64,000 bases of DNA. Source: Jezberella montanilacus (lineage in GTDB: Bacteria > Pseudomonadota > Gammaproteobacteria > Burkholderiales > Burkholderiaceae_B). The notes under the pieces were generated by a model that did no database searches, was not told the origin of the DNA, and saw only the letters and a program-made list of their open reading frames with translations. Positions 18,045 through 27,057 of the stretch are shown piece by piece (within the stretch, counting starts at the first letter, position 1; each line of letters opens with the position of its first letter). The DNA lies in assembly GCF_003003055.1 (NCBI RefSeq), contig NZ_PVTV01000011.1, forward strand, positions 558,001 to 622,000, in the 5' to 3' direction. A program made the position numbers and the translations under genes.

Positions 18045-18920
18045 ATGAATGAAAACACGACGGTAGGAATTGTTGGTTGCGGCACGATGGGCACAGGGAT
18101 TGCCATTGTCTGCGCACGAGCGGGTTTCGTCACACGTGTTTACGACCAGCGCGAAGAGGCGCTGAACAATGCCAAAGCGCAGGCGGTCGCCTTTCTAAAA
18201 AAATCAGTCGAGCGCGGCAAACTCGCCGCTGGCGATGATTCACGCATCATGGCTCAGTTCAGTACGACCACAACCATGGCAGATCTGAGCGACTGCGATT
18301 TCATTATTGAAGCCGTATTTGAGGATTTAAAAGTAAAACACACCCTCTTTAGCGAGCTCAACAAGATTTGCCCGGCCCACACCATTTTTGCCTCAAACAC
18401 GTCAACCATTTCGATCACTGAAATCGCGGGAGGCAGCGGCCGCGACGATCGAGTCGTGGGTATGCATTTCTGTCTGCCCGCGCAATTGATGAAACTGGTC
18501 GAGATGTCTCCCGGCATATCCACCTCAGACGAAACGTTCGCAAAAGCGTGGCAATTTTGTGAAAAACTAAACCAAAAGCCTGTCAGAACACGAGATACCC
18601 CTGGCTTTGTTTTGAATTACTTTCTCATCCCCTTTAACAACGACGTCATCAATATGGTGGATCAAGGGGTTGCCTCGGCCGCTGACATTGACCTTGCCAT
18701 CAAAACCGCGCTCGGCTACCCGCTTGGACCACTTGAGTTGTTAGACATGGTGGGCATGGATACTCAACTACTTCTGTGCGATGCCATGCACGGGCTAACC
18801 AATGAGCCCAGGGCCGCCTGCCCACCGCTCGTCAAGCGGATGATCGGCGCCAAGCATCTGGGCCGCAAGACTGGACGTGGTTTTTATCAGTACGACGACA
18901 ACAAAATCTTCGGAGCCTGA
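18045..18920 (+). CDS. 3-hydroxyacyl-CoA dehydrogenase
   Basis: A 291-residue NAD-dependent enzyme with an N-terminal Rossmann fold (VGIVGCGTMGTGIAIVCARAGF) and one C-terminal 3HCDH domain (TPGFVLNYFLIPFNND, then ALGYPLGPLELLDMVGMD). The catalytic histidine sits in VVGMHFCLPAQLMKLVEM; the usual HFFNP is altered to HFCLP. ATG at 18045 is preferred to the GTG three bases earlier. Likely oxidises 3-hydroxy intermediates, such as those from the opened pimelyl chain. The next gene supplies a second, cofactor-less half, so the two together resemble a split version of the ~500-residue PaaC/PaaH type. Confidence 0.88.
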   Translation: MNENTTVGIVGCGTMGTGIAIVCARAGFVTRVYDQREEALNNAKAQAVAFLKKSVERGKLAAGDDSRIMAQFSTTTTMADLSDCDFIIEAVFEDLKVKHTLFSELNKICPAHTIFASNTSTISITEIAGGSGRDDRVVGMHFCLPAQLMKLVEMSPGISTSDETFAKAWQFCEKLNQKPVRTRDTPGFVLNYFLIPFNNDVINMVDQGVASAADIDLAIKTALGYPLGPLELLDMVGMDTQLLLCDAMHGLTNEPRAACPPLVKRMIGAKHLGRKTGRGFYQYDDNKIFGA

Positions 18921-18922
18921 CT

Positions 18923-19576
18923 ATGACCTATCAAATCATCTCTGCAGGTGTCAGTCGATCGTTTCCAGATACGCATCCTTTCATCGAAGCCGCGCAGCAA
19001 TCAGCCGAAAACGCTGTCATCACTGGCCCTCAGGCTGGTACGGCCTTCCAAGAGCTGGCACCGCAGTTTCGCTCAGCACGTTTCGTCGCACTGGAGCTGG
19101 GTACTGAATGCCTGGGCGTTCACCTTGGTGACGACGACGGACCAGACAACGTGGTGGGATTCGCCCGTTTTCGACTGGGTGATGCTGCCCCGACTAACTT
19201 GATCGAACTCGTCTACAAGACCTACACTGCCCCCGCTGCGATCGAGTGTGCGCAGGCTGCGTTCGAAGCTGGCGGTTTTAAAGTAGCAGTCTGCGGCGAT
19301 TTCCCTGGCCGAATTGTGGATAGACTTGTGCGCCCTTATTACAACGCAGCGCTCAGGCGACTTGATGAAGGGCTCGCGAGTGCCAATGATATGGACATGA
19401 CACTCAGACTGGGTCTCGGCTACCCGGAAGGCCCCATCGCATTGTTGAACCAGACTGGGCTACATCACCACTTCGAAGTCACGCGCGACTTATACGAGCA
19501 GTTGGGCCAAGAGGCCTATGCCCCTGCACGCCGTGCGCGCACCGCCTGGATTCGCCAAAAGAAGCAAAGCGCATGA
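18923..19576 (+). CDS. Stand-alone C-terminal half of a 3-hydroxyacyl-CoA dehydrogenase
   Basis: A 217-residue protein. Residues ~115-205 form a 3HCDH helical domain (FPGRIVDRLVRPYYNAAL, then LRLGLGYPEGPIALLNQTG). Residues 1-110 resemble a degenerate nucleotide-fold segment with no GxGxxG, so it should not bind NAD. It starts two bases after the complete dehydrogenase and overlaps the CoA-transferase start by four bases. Frameshift of one longer gene is unlikely, because both partners have sensible starts and ends. Probably a structural or dimerising partner of the preceding enzyme. Confidence 0.75.
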   Translation: MTYQIISAGVSRSFPDTHPFIEAAQQSAENAVITGPQAGTAFQELAPQFRSARFVALELGTECLGVHLGDDDGPDNVVGFARFRLGDAAPTNLIELVYKTYTAPAAIECAQAAFEAGGFKVAVCGDFPGRIVDRLVRPYYNAALRRLDEGLASANDMDMTLRLGLGYPEGPIALLNQTGLHHHFEVTRDLYEQLGQEAYAPARRARTAWIRQKKQSA

Positions 19577-20694
19577 GTCACCAGCCATTACACAACGTCA
19601 AGGTACTGGATTTCAGCACGCTCCTGCCAGGGCCGATGTGTACGCTTCTTCTTGCTGAGGCTGGGGCTGAGGTCATTAAAATTGAACGACCAACAGGTGA
19701 CGAGATGCGGGGCTACGAGCCGCGGCTCGGGACTGACAGCGTCAACTTCGCATTGCTCAATCGAGGAAAAAAATCCCTCGTCGTTGATCTGAAAGACCCA
19801 AAGGTACGCGAACAGATTGAAAAGCTCATTACCGAGGCTGACGTCCTGGTTGAGCAGTTCAGGCCTGGTGTCATGGATCGATTAGGTCTCGGTTATCCTG
19901 ACGCAAGCCAAATTAACCCCAGACTGATTTACTGCTCGATCACTGGTTATGGCCAAACAGGACCGGATGCAAGCATCGCGGCTCATGACCTTAATTATCA
20001 AGCCAAGAGCGGCATGCTCAGTCTCACCGCAGACAGGCACGGCAAACCTCTCGTCCCTAACAGCCTGACGGCAGATCTTGCTGGAGGCGCCTATCCCGCC
20101 GTGATGAATATTTTGCTCGCCTTGCGACAACGGGATCAGACAGGACAAGGTTGTCAGCTCGATATTTCGATGGCCGACAATCTCTTCCCTCTGATGTACT
20201 GGGGTTTGGGTAATGGCTGGTCAAACGACGCTTGGCCAGAACCAACGATGGATCTGGTAACAGGCGGAAGTCCTCGCTATCAAATTTATGAAACCTCAGA
20301 TAAACAGTTTCTTGCCTGCGCACCACTTGAAGAAAAATTCTGGCTCAATTTCTTAGCACTGATCGGCGCACCTGAGCTCGAATCCGCGATTTTAGGCCGA
20401 GAAGCAATCGATCAAGTCGCACAGATCATTGTCGGTCAACCAATTGCTCATTGGCTCAAAGTCTTTGACGGTAGTGACGTCTGTGTCAATCGAGTCGTCA
20501 GCTTGCAAGAAGCCGCGCAAGATCCGCATTTTAAAGCCAGAGGATTATTTGATCGCACGACCACAAGCTTCGGGAGTCAATCGATTACTGCCTTACCGAC
20601 CCCTATTTGTTCGGGTTTTCTCTCATCTGCACAAGATGCAATAAGCCCGGCCTTAGGGCAACATACGTCAGAAATGCTCAGCAAGTCTAAATAA
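19573..20694 (+). CDS. Class III (CaiB/BaiF) CoA-transferase
   Basis: A 373-residue family III CoA-transferase, moving CoA between acyl groups. N-terminal signature VLDFSTLLPGPMCTLLLAEAGAEVIKIERP (quoted in part: LLPGPMCTLLLAEAGAEV), then LNRGKKSLVVDLKD and QFRPGVMDRLGLGY. The active-site aspartate lies in LDISMADNLFPLMYW. Its ATG overlaps the preceding stop (ATGA), placing it in the ring-cleavage operon, where it could activate the acid from another CoA ester instead of ATP. The donor and acceptor cannot be read from sequence. Confidence 0.88.
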   Translation: MSHQPLHNVKVLDFSTLLPGPMCTLLLAEAGAEVIKIERPTGDEMRGYEPRLGTDSVNFALLNRGKKSLVVDLKDPKVREQIEKLITEADVLVEQFRPGVMDRLGLGYPDASQINPRLIYCSITGYGQTGPDASIAAHDLNYQAKSGMLSLTADRHGKPLVPNSLTADLAGGAYPAVMNILLALRQRDQTGQGCQLDISMADNLFPLMYWGLGNGWSNDAWPEPTMDLVTGGSPRYQIYETSDKQFLACAPLEEKFWLNFLALIGAPELESAILGREAIDQVAQIIVGQPIAHWLKVFDGSDVCVNRVVSLQEAAQDPHFKARGLFDRTTTSFGSQSITALPTPICSGFLSSAQDAISPALGQHTSEMLSKSK

Positions 20695-20734
20695 AAACAC
20701 AAAATTTCAATCAGCAGTCGTGAGGAGATATCAC

Positions 20735-21961
20735 ATGAAATACCGTAACACAGCGCTCACCAAGGTTGCAAAAGCCTGCCTGTTGGTGGCAGGTTTTTGG
20801 GCAGGAATAAGCAGTGCAGAGGATGCCAAGCCTTTTCGAATCGGCGCACTGGTAGACATGTCAGGTGTTTACTCGGCACTCGGGGGACAAGGATTAGTCA
20901 ATGCCGTGAAGATGGCTGCAGAGGATTTTGGCGGAAAAGTATTAGGTCGTCCGATCGAAATTCTCTCAGCCAACTATCAGAACAAAGTAGATATCACCTC
21001 AGCCCGTGCACGCGAATGGTTTGATCGCGACGACGTCAATATGATCATTGAATCAACTGATTCCGGATCCGCCCTGGCCTTGCAAAAAATTGGACTCGAA
21101 AAGAAACGCATCACCATTTACTCAGGTTCAGCAAGTTCGGCCCTGACTAACACTGAGTGCACACCCTATGGCATTCATTACACTTACGATACCTATGCGT
21201 TAGCCCATGGCACTGGGGCTGCCGTGACCAAGGCTGGTGGTGACACCTGGTTTTTCATCACGGCAGATTACGCTTTTGGGGCGGCGCTAGAAAAAGACAC
21301 CAGTGAAGTGGTGGTCGCCAACGGAGGCAAGATACTCGGCGGCGTTCGGGCTCCGCTCACGACCCCCGATTTCTCGTCTTTCTTATTGCAAGCACAGGCT
21401 TCTAAAGCAAAAGTCATTGGCCTAGCGAATGCAGGCACCGATACGCAAAACTCAGTGCGTCAAGCAGCTGAGTTCGGTATTACCCAGAGCGGTCAGCAAC
21501 TCGCAACCCTTCTCATGTTTATTACAGACATTAAGGGAATGGGTCTACAGATTGCTCAAGGCCTCACATTTACAAACGGTTTTTATTGGGATAGAACTGA
21601 CGCCACCCGTGAATTTTCGAAGCGCTATGGTGAGCGCAACGGCGGCAACATGCCTTCTATGGTGCAAGCAGGTGCCTACTCGGCCACCATGCACTACTTG
21701 AAAGCGGTCGCCGCAGCAGGGACGGCAGAGGCGGACGCCGTGTCAGCAAAAATGAAAGAAACAGAAATCAATGATTTCTTTGCAACCAAAGGCAAAATTC
21801 GCGCTGACGGCAGGATGGTTCACGACATGTATCTGGCTCAGGTCAAAAAACCATCGGAGTCCAAAGGTCCTTGGGATCTGCTCACCATCAAAGCGATCAT
21901 TCCCGGGGATCAGGCTTTTAGACCCGTATCCGAAAGCGTTTGCCCACTATTCAAAAAATAG
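20735..21961 (+). CDS. LivK-type (Peripla_BP_6) ABC substrate-binding protein
   Basis: A 408-residue periplasmic receptor. The ATG at 20735 is preferred over an in-frame GTG at 20720 because GAGGAG lies eight bases before it. Signal peptide KACLLVAGFWAGISSAE; the mature part opens with FRIGALVDMSGVYSALGGQG, the usual branched-chain amino-acid/aromatic-acid receptor start. The INDFFATKGKIRADGRMVHDMYL region is typical of receptors for hydrophobic or aromatic acids in this family. It ends the operon, without permease or ATPase genes, and ends one base before the converging radical SAM gene. Likely binds the acid degraded by the operon (inference). Confidence 0.88.
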   Translation: MKYRNTALTKVAKACLLVAGFWAGISSAEDAKPFRIGALVDMSGVYSALGGQGLVNAVKMAAEDFGGKVLGRPIEILSANYQNKVDITSARAREWFDRDDVNMIIESTDSGSALALQKIGLEKKRITIYSGSASSALTNTECTPYGIHYTYDTYALAHGTGAAVTKAGGDTWFFITADYAFGAALEKDTSEVVVANGGKILGGVRAPLTTPDFSSFLLQAQASKAKVIGLANAGTDTQNSVRQAAEFGITQSGQQLATLLMFITDIKGMGLQIAQGLTFTNGFYWDRTDATREFSKRYGERNGGNMPSMVQAGAYSATMHYLKAVAAAGTAEADAVSAKMKETEINDFFATKGKIRADGRMVHDMYLAQVKKPSESKGPWDLLTIKAIIPGDQAFRPVSESVCPLFKK

Positions 21962-21962
21962 G

Positions 21963-23915
21963 CTAGCTTACTTGCAGCGCTCTCTCAATTCGCTGTGATG
22001 AAACGGTCGTGCGCGGCACTTTAAAATCGAACCAGCTGCGCACGTCCTCTTCTAACCCGATGCCGTGCATGAAGTTATAGATCGCTTTCTTTAACCCAAC
22101 GCCGAGGGCCGCGTGATCCACACCGGTCGGGTCGATAAAGCCAATGTCATTTTTGGCAAACGTGGTTGGCGGTAACGGGATCAAGTCCACACCATAATCC
22201 TGCGGTGCAAGTCCCACTGGTGAATGCACCGTACAGGTAAACCGGTGAAAAAATCCGCTTTGAATACAACCGTTAGCGAATAATTGTCTAACGTATTCGA
22301 GCGCATCGACCGTATCCTGCACAGTTTGAGTAGGAAACCCGTACATCAAATACGCATGCACCATGATCCCAGCATCGGTAAAAGCGCGAGTGACTCTCGC
22401 GACTTGATCAACCGAAACACCTTTTTTCATCAGCTTAAGCAAACGATCTGAAGCGACCTCTAAGCCGCCGGATACGGCAATGCAGCCGCTCTCTGCAAGC
22501 AAATCGCACAGATCTGGTGTAAAGGTTTTTTCAAAACGAATATTGCCCCACCACGATATATTGGTCTCACGGGCAATCAACTCGGTCGCAAGGGCTTTTA
22601 GCGATTTTGGAGGTGCGGCTTCATCGACAAAATGGAAACCTGTCTGACCTGTTTCTTTCACGATCGCGTCAATCCGATCAACTAATACTGTCGCAGAAGC
22701 TGCTTCGTACCGCCCGATATAGTCAAGACTGACATCACAAAAGCTACATTTCTTCCAATAACATCCATGCGCAACAGTGAGCTTATTCCATCGACCGTCG
22801 CTCCAGAGGCGATTCATCGGGTTCAGCATATCAAGCAATGACAGATACTGATCCAGAGGCAAGCCATCCCATGTGGGCGTACCGACAGCTTCAAAAGGCA
22901 CATCAGGTTCGACAAAGTTGATGTATCTAACGACAGCGTGGTTATCCGTCGAAGGGCGTTCTGATGACGAGTTGTCTGATGCATGATCCTCGCGCAAAAA
23001 TGTTCTGACTAGTCGTTGCTTTGAACGGTTGCCGACCAGGTATTCAAACAAAGCCAATAAAGGTCGCTCGCCCGAATCAAGCGTCACATAATCAAAGTAA
23101 TCAAAAACGCGAGGATCTTTAAGTTCACGCAACTCGGTGTTAACGAAACCGCCTCCTAATAACGTGACCATAGCCGGATACTTTGCTTTGATCGCTTGCG
23201 CGATTCGAAACGCGCCGTAGACCGAGCCGGGGAATGGCACCGACAGCAACACAACAGTGGGCTCATGTCGCGCCACCGCTGCGAGTGCAAGCTCAGACAG
23301 AATCTCATCAACCAAATTGAAGTCTGCAGACAAAGCCTGCGCAAGCGGATCGAAGGTGGCTTGGCTGGCAGAGATCGACTCCGCATAACGAACAAACTCA
23401 AAGCGACTATCCACTGAATCGCGAATCACATCGGCTAGGTCATTCAAATAAAGTGTCGCCAGATGCTTAGCTCTATCGTGTAAGCCCAAAGCACCAAATG
23501 CCCAACCAAGCGGATCACCGCCCTCTTCGTCGACGTAAACATCAAGCGTGGCAAAACGCGGCCCTTCTGGCAGATAATGTCGGCTCATGATTCGATGTGC
23601 CAGAGTCGGATCCCTGCCTTGCAAGAAAGCGATAACGCCATCGACCGTTACTGCGTATTTTTTTCGATGCTCAGCAAAGAAGCTGACAGAGTCGGATTGT
23701 TGTGACAAGGGCAATGCGTCAACGCAAGCTTCAATACGCTGTAAACCATCAACAGACAGCAACCTCAACACCAGGGCAAGCGCCAAGTCTTCTTGCACCG
23801 CGTGGATTTTTCGCGAGCGCAAAAAACCCGTCAGGTAAGCGGTTGACGGATAGGGGGTATTTAGCTGGGTCATCGGTGGGATGACCGATAAGACTCGAAG
23901 ATTTAGATTCGACAT
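21963..23915 (-). CDS. B12-binding-type radical SAM protein
   Basis: A 650-residue protein. The N-terminal third has the LSVIPPMTQLNTPYPST opening of B12-binding radical SAM proteins and LLGGGFVNTELRELKD. The radical SAM domain holds the cluster cysteines C385-x4-C390-x2-C393 (GCYWKKCSFCDV), one residue wider than the standard CX3CX2C, a variant seen in some B12-type subfamilies. Later comes SGGLEVASDRLLKLMKKG, which fits the substrate/SAM region, and AYLMYGFPTQT. The reaction is unknown; methylation or carbon-skeleton chemistry are typical. It lies 19 bases behind an acyl-CoA ligase on the same strand, so the pair may act together. Confidence 0.85.
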   Translation of the reverse strand: MSNLNLRVLSVIPPMTQLNTPYPSTAYLTGFLRSRKIHAVQEDLALALVLRLLSVDGLQRIEACVDALPLSQQSDSVSFFAEHRKKYAVTVDGVIAFLQGRDPTLAHRIMSRHYLPEGPRFATLDVYVDEEGGDPLGWAFGALGLHDRAKHLATLYLNDLADVIRDSVDSRFEFVRYAESISASQATFDPLAQALSADFNLVDEILSELALAAVARHEPTVVLLSVPFPGSVYGAFRIAQAIKAKYPAMVTLLGGGFVNTELRELKDPRVFDYFDYVTLDSGERPLLALFEYLVGNRSKQRLVRTFLREDHASDNSSSERPSTDNHAVVRYINFVEPDVPFEAVGTPTWDGLPLDQYLSLLDMLNPMNRLWSDGRWNKLTVAHGCYWKKCSFCDVSLDYIGRYEAASATVLVDRIDAIVKETGQTGFHFVDEAAPPKSLKALATELIARETNISWWGNIRFEKTFTPDLCDLLAESGCIAVSGGLEVASDRLLKLMKKGVSVDQVARVTRAFTDAGIMVHAYLMYGFPTQTVQDTVDALEYVRQLFANGCIQSGFFHRFTCTVHSPVGLAPQDYGVDLIPLPPTTFAKNDIGFIDPTGVDHAALGVGLKKAIYNFMHGIGLEEDVRSWFDFKVPRTTVSSQRIERALQVS

Positions 23916-23934
23916 GTATGGAGCAGTTTAAGCG

Positions 23935-25482
23935 CTAGTCGAGCTTCTTGAGTTCGGGATATGCCCCGTCAATGAGCTGATACTGGCTGAGCACTGCTGC
24001 CCTGACGGCACGACGGCTCACTTTACCCTGGGGATTGCGTGGTAATTCAGCAAACGACACGTAAAGTCTGGGTCGCTTATGTTTGGATAACGCCGTGACC
24101 CGCCCTTGACTTGCCTCGACCCAGCCGGCTTGTGTTTGCTCACCAACGGCGATGATGATCTCACCCCAGTAGTCGGATGCCAGAGCCGTGACACAAATGT
24201 GCCCCGTTAAGGGCAGTCCGGCTAAGGTGGCTTCTATCTCATCTGGGTTGACTCGATAGCCGCCTGTTTTAATCACGTCTGCGATACGTCCGGTCAAAAC
24301 CAGTCGCCCCTGATGATCAACATAACCAAGATCACCCGTGGCATGCCAACCGTCGTTGTCATGCGGGATCAAACCCTCAGGCGACAGTAACGTGGCGGAC
24401 ATCTGAGGCGCACGCAACAGAACTTCACCGTCAGGGATTTCATCCTCACCAGTCGCCAGAGCAGGATCTGCAATACGGATTTCAACGCCTGGAGCAGGCC
24501 AACCAACACAGGCACCCGGCCGCGCTTGATCCTCAGAAGTAAAAAAAGCCTGCGTGCTAGCCGCATCAAGTACGGTAATGGGGTTCACGCACTCTGATTT
24601 GCCGAAGGTCACACGCACCACAGGCCCAAACATCGCCTCGGCTTTTTGATAAAGACTCAAGGTGAGCGGTTGAGTGCCTGTAAAAATGCATCGCACCCCT
24701 TCAAACCGCTTACCGGCGAAGGCTGTCGTGATTTTTGCCAATACCGTGGGCGGTGCAAAAATGGCAGCTAGCTTGCTTTCATTTAACAAGGGCGTCAGAC
24801 GCTCGAGGTCTACACCATTTAGCAGCACGACTTCACCGCCAAAATCGCACCAGGCGTAAGTCAATAACGAAGCGCCATGTATGAAGGGCGTCATCAGTGC
24901 GATGCGCTCACCTGGCCGCGGCATAAAAGGAAAAGTCGCTTTTTGTAATTGCTCGCCAGCCACTCTCGCGCCGTGGGTATATAAAACCCCTTTAGGTTTG
25001 CCTGTGGTACCTGAAGTAAACATCAGGCGCCCCCAGGCACCTGCCTCAACCGGAGCGATTACCCGTCCCTCTTCTTGCTTCGACTGCTGGAGGATGTTTT
25101 GAGGCAGTAACACCTTAAAGCCCATTGATACGAGTAGTTCATGCTTTTCTGGTGAAGCAATGATCCACTTGAACCGAGCAACTTGAGCAAACCAATCCAG
25201 CTCTTGCGCAGTGCTGTTAAAAGCCAGGGGGGTTTCGCAAGCGCCATGCAAACGGAGGCCATAAGAGACCCAAACTGCCTCGCAGCTGTTCTTCAACAGC
25301 ACAGCGACAGGTTCGCCTGCGGTCAAACCCAATGTATTGAGGTAGTTGGCTAGCCGATGCGCGCAGGCATCGAGTTGCCGATAGGTCAGACTCTGATCTG
25401 ACCCTTCAGTGACAGCACTGCTGTCACCAAACCTTTGTCCCAACGTACGTAAATTAGCCGACCAGGGGACAGGATTTGACAA
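23935..25482 (-). CDS. AMP-dependent acyl-CoA/acid ligase
   Basis: A 515-residue adenylate-forming enzyme. Motifs: FTSGTTGKPKGVLYTHG (P-loop), TFGKSECVNPITV (A5 position, atypical), GWHATGDLGYVDHQGRL and GRIADVIKTGGYRVNPDEIE, and the catalytic C-terminal NPQGKVSRRAVR. The start at 25482 is a TTG behind a G-rich stretch, so it is not certain. Gene order DUF945 - ligase - radical SAM with gaps of 24 and 19 bases suggests co-transcription. It probably activates an acid whose CoA or AMP ester feeds the radical SAM enzyme, or is independent. Substrate unknown. Confidence 0.85.
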   Translation of the reverse strand: MSNPVPWSANLRTLGQRFGDSSAVTEGSDQSLTYRQLDACAHRLANYLNTLGLTAGEPVAVLLKNSCEAVWVSYGLRLHGACETPLAFNSTAQELDWFAQVARFKWIIASPEKHELLVSMGFKVLLPQNILQQSKQEEGRVIAPVEAGAWGRLMFTSGTTGKPKGVLYTHGARVAGEQLQKATFPFMPRPGERIALMTPFIHGASLLTYAWCDFGGEVVLLNGVDLERLTPLLNESKLAAIFAPPTVLAKITTAFAGKRFEGVRCIFTGTQPLTLSLYQKAEAMFGPVVRVTFGKSECVNPITVLDAASTQAFFTSEDQARPGACVGWPAPGVEIRIADPALATGEDEIPDGEVLLRAPQMSATLLSPEGLIPHDNDGWHATGDLGYVDHQGRLVLTGRIADVIKTGGYRVNPDEIEATLAGLPLTGHICVTALASDYWGEIIIAVGEQTQAGWVEASQGRVTALSKHKRPRLYVSFAELPRNPQGKVSRRAVRAAVLSQYQLIDGAYPELKKLD

Positions 25483-25506
25483 AGCGACCCCGCCCCCTGC
25501 TGAACG

Positions 25507-26775
25507 TTAATCGAACAGGTTTTGAGTCAGGATGTGACTCATGACTTCTTGAGCAGCCGCGAGCTCTTCGTCGATATCAATCGTCTGGCCATTGAAAGAC
25601 AATTTGCCATTAGCAAGCTCGTATCCTGCTTTGACACCGTCTGGTGTCTCTGACAGCATGCCCGACATCAAGGCTAAGCCTTTGTACTGTGGATCCAGAT
25701 TTTTAACGGCAAGCTGGCCAGACGAATGCACCAACTTAATTAAATTGAAGTCTGCCGGATTAGTGGTCGTGCTTTTTGCAAGCTCAACCGAAAAGTTACC
25801 GTCAATAGCACCTTGTTTTGATGTCGCGACCAGCTTAGGCATCCCTATCGTAAAGCCTTGATAGATCAAATCTCGTGCCGCTGTTTGCAAATCTTGCTTT
25901 TCTTTAGCAGTCAGGTTTGTGATTGTCGAGTTATTAAGGATTGCAGAAATAGTCTTAATGCTCTTAGCATCAAGATCTTTATAAACAAAATCCATGGATG
26001 CATCGGTAACCGTTATGCCTTCATATGACAAACTTTTAATCGAAGGAGAGATGGCCAGATCAACCCGATCATTTTGCATTGTCGACCCTACCTTGACCGC
26101 CACACCCGCGACGGTCGCCTCTTTCGTGTTGATTTCGTCAACCGACAGCTGACCGTTGTACATGCCAGACGCAAGATCTTTGGCATCGACCTGGTAATTT
26201 AATTTTTTTACATCAACGACAGCATCTTCGTCCTTGAACAAAATCCGACCGATCGTCATATCAGCTGACAACGTATTGTTGCCACCACTAATCAAGCCAC
26301 TGATCGGACCAAACTCAAATGACTCAGCACCCTCTTTGGTAGCAAGCGTTGGCATGGCAATCGTTGAGCTGATTTTTTTATCGAATCCCATCTTTGCTAC
26401 ACCCTCTAGGCGGGCGTTATCACCAAACATATTGGCTATATCTTTTGCATGCTCACCGGCTGGTTTGATCTTCCAGGTAACTTTGCTCAGTGAGTCGGGC
26501 TGAATGAAATGCGATGCTTGATAATCTGCAGCCATGACAAGACTGGTAGCCGTGCTTGGATCATTGACCACTATCGTGAACTGACCCGTGGTAGACAAAA
26601 ACCCACTGTCCTGTTTGAGATCTTTTACCGCGACAACGGGATTGGCAGACAGCTTGTCGGTCGCCTCTTTAACCTGGGCTTGAAACGTTTTTTGTGCATA
26701 CATACCAGCACCCACCCAAGCAGCGCCAGCGCCAAGGATGATGACGGCCAAAGAAATGCCAATTTTTGCTTTCAT
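25507..26775 (-). CDS. DUF945 (YdgA-like) family protein
   Basis: A 422-residue exported or membrane-anchored protein. The ATG at 26775 (MKAKIGISLAVIILGAGAAW) has AAAGG upstream and begins directly with a membrane/signal segment; the longer frame adds 17 residues without support. The rest is a long low-complexity beta-rich repeat-like body with YQGFTIGMPKLVATSKQG and FSVELAKSTTTNP segments, as in YdgA/DUF945 proteins of the E. coli envelope, whose role is not established. Followed by the ligase and radical SAM genes; behind it lies tRNA-Arg on the same strand. Family call fairly good, function unknown. Confidence 0.8.
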   Translation of the reverse strand: MKAKIGISLAVIILGAGAAWVGAGMYAQKTFQAQVKEATDKLSANPVVAVKDLKQDSGFLSTTGQFTIVVNDPSTATSLVMAADYQASHFIQPDSLSKVTWKIKPAGEHAKDIANMFGDNARLEGVAKMGFDKKISSTIAMPTLATKEGAESFEFGPISGLISGGNNTLSADMTIGRILFKDEDAVVDVKKLNYQVDAKDLASGMYNGQLSVDEINTKEATVAGVAVKVGSTMQNDRVDLAISPSIKSLSYEGITVTDASMDFVYKDLDAKSIKTISAILNNSTITNLTAKEKQDLQTAARDLIYQGFTIGMPKLVATSKQGAIDGNFSVELAKSTTTNPADFNLIKLVHSSGQLAVKNLDPQYKGLALMSGMLSETPDGVKAGYELANGKLSFNGQTIDIDEELAAAQEVMSHILTQNLFD

Positions 26776-26881
26776 GCCTATGCCTTTATTATCTGATCGC
26801 TGAAAAGAGTATATAAACTTCAACAAACCTTATCTTCGTGGCGTGCATTCTATACGATGAAGTGTGCATTAAAGGTACATC

Positions 26882-26921
26882 TAAAAACGACAAAAGGCTA
26901 CAGATCGGAATCTGTAGCCTT
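26882..26921 (-). terminator. Rho-independent terminator of tRNA-Arg
   Basis: On the minus strand a perfect 12-base-pair stem (AAGGCTACAGAT paired with ATCTGTAGCCTT, 26894-26921) with a four-base loop is followed by a T-rich tract (TTGTCGTTTTT). It lies ten bases beyond the encoded CCA of the tRNA. Confidence 0.85.
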
Positions 26922-26930
26922 CTGGTTTAT

Positions 26931-27007
26931 TGGTGCGCCCGGCAGGATTCGAACCCACGACCCCTTGGTTCGTAGCCAAGTACTCTATCCAACTGAGCTA
27001 CGGGCGC
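26931..27007 (-). tRNA. tRNA-Arg (anticodon ACG)
   Basis: A 77-base cloverleaf reading GCGCCCG...CGGGCGC-A-CCA on the minus strand. Acceptor stem of 7 pairs, D-loop AGTTGGATAGA, anticodon stem CTTGG/CCAAG with loop TACG, T-loop GGTTCGAATC, and genome-encoded CCA. ACG (read as ICG) decodes CGU/CGC/CGA arginine codons. It is followed by its own terminator. Confidence 0.97.
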
Positions 27008-27057
27008 TGCAAAGCACAAGACTATAGCATATTTTTCTAGCTACCGACAAACGCTTG

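Noticed and set aside
18900-18930. Frameshift joining the two hydroxyacyl-CoA dehydrogenase genes
   Set aside because: The first gene has a full-length, complete enzyme with a proper stop, and the second has its own ATG and about 110 residues before its domain.
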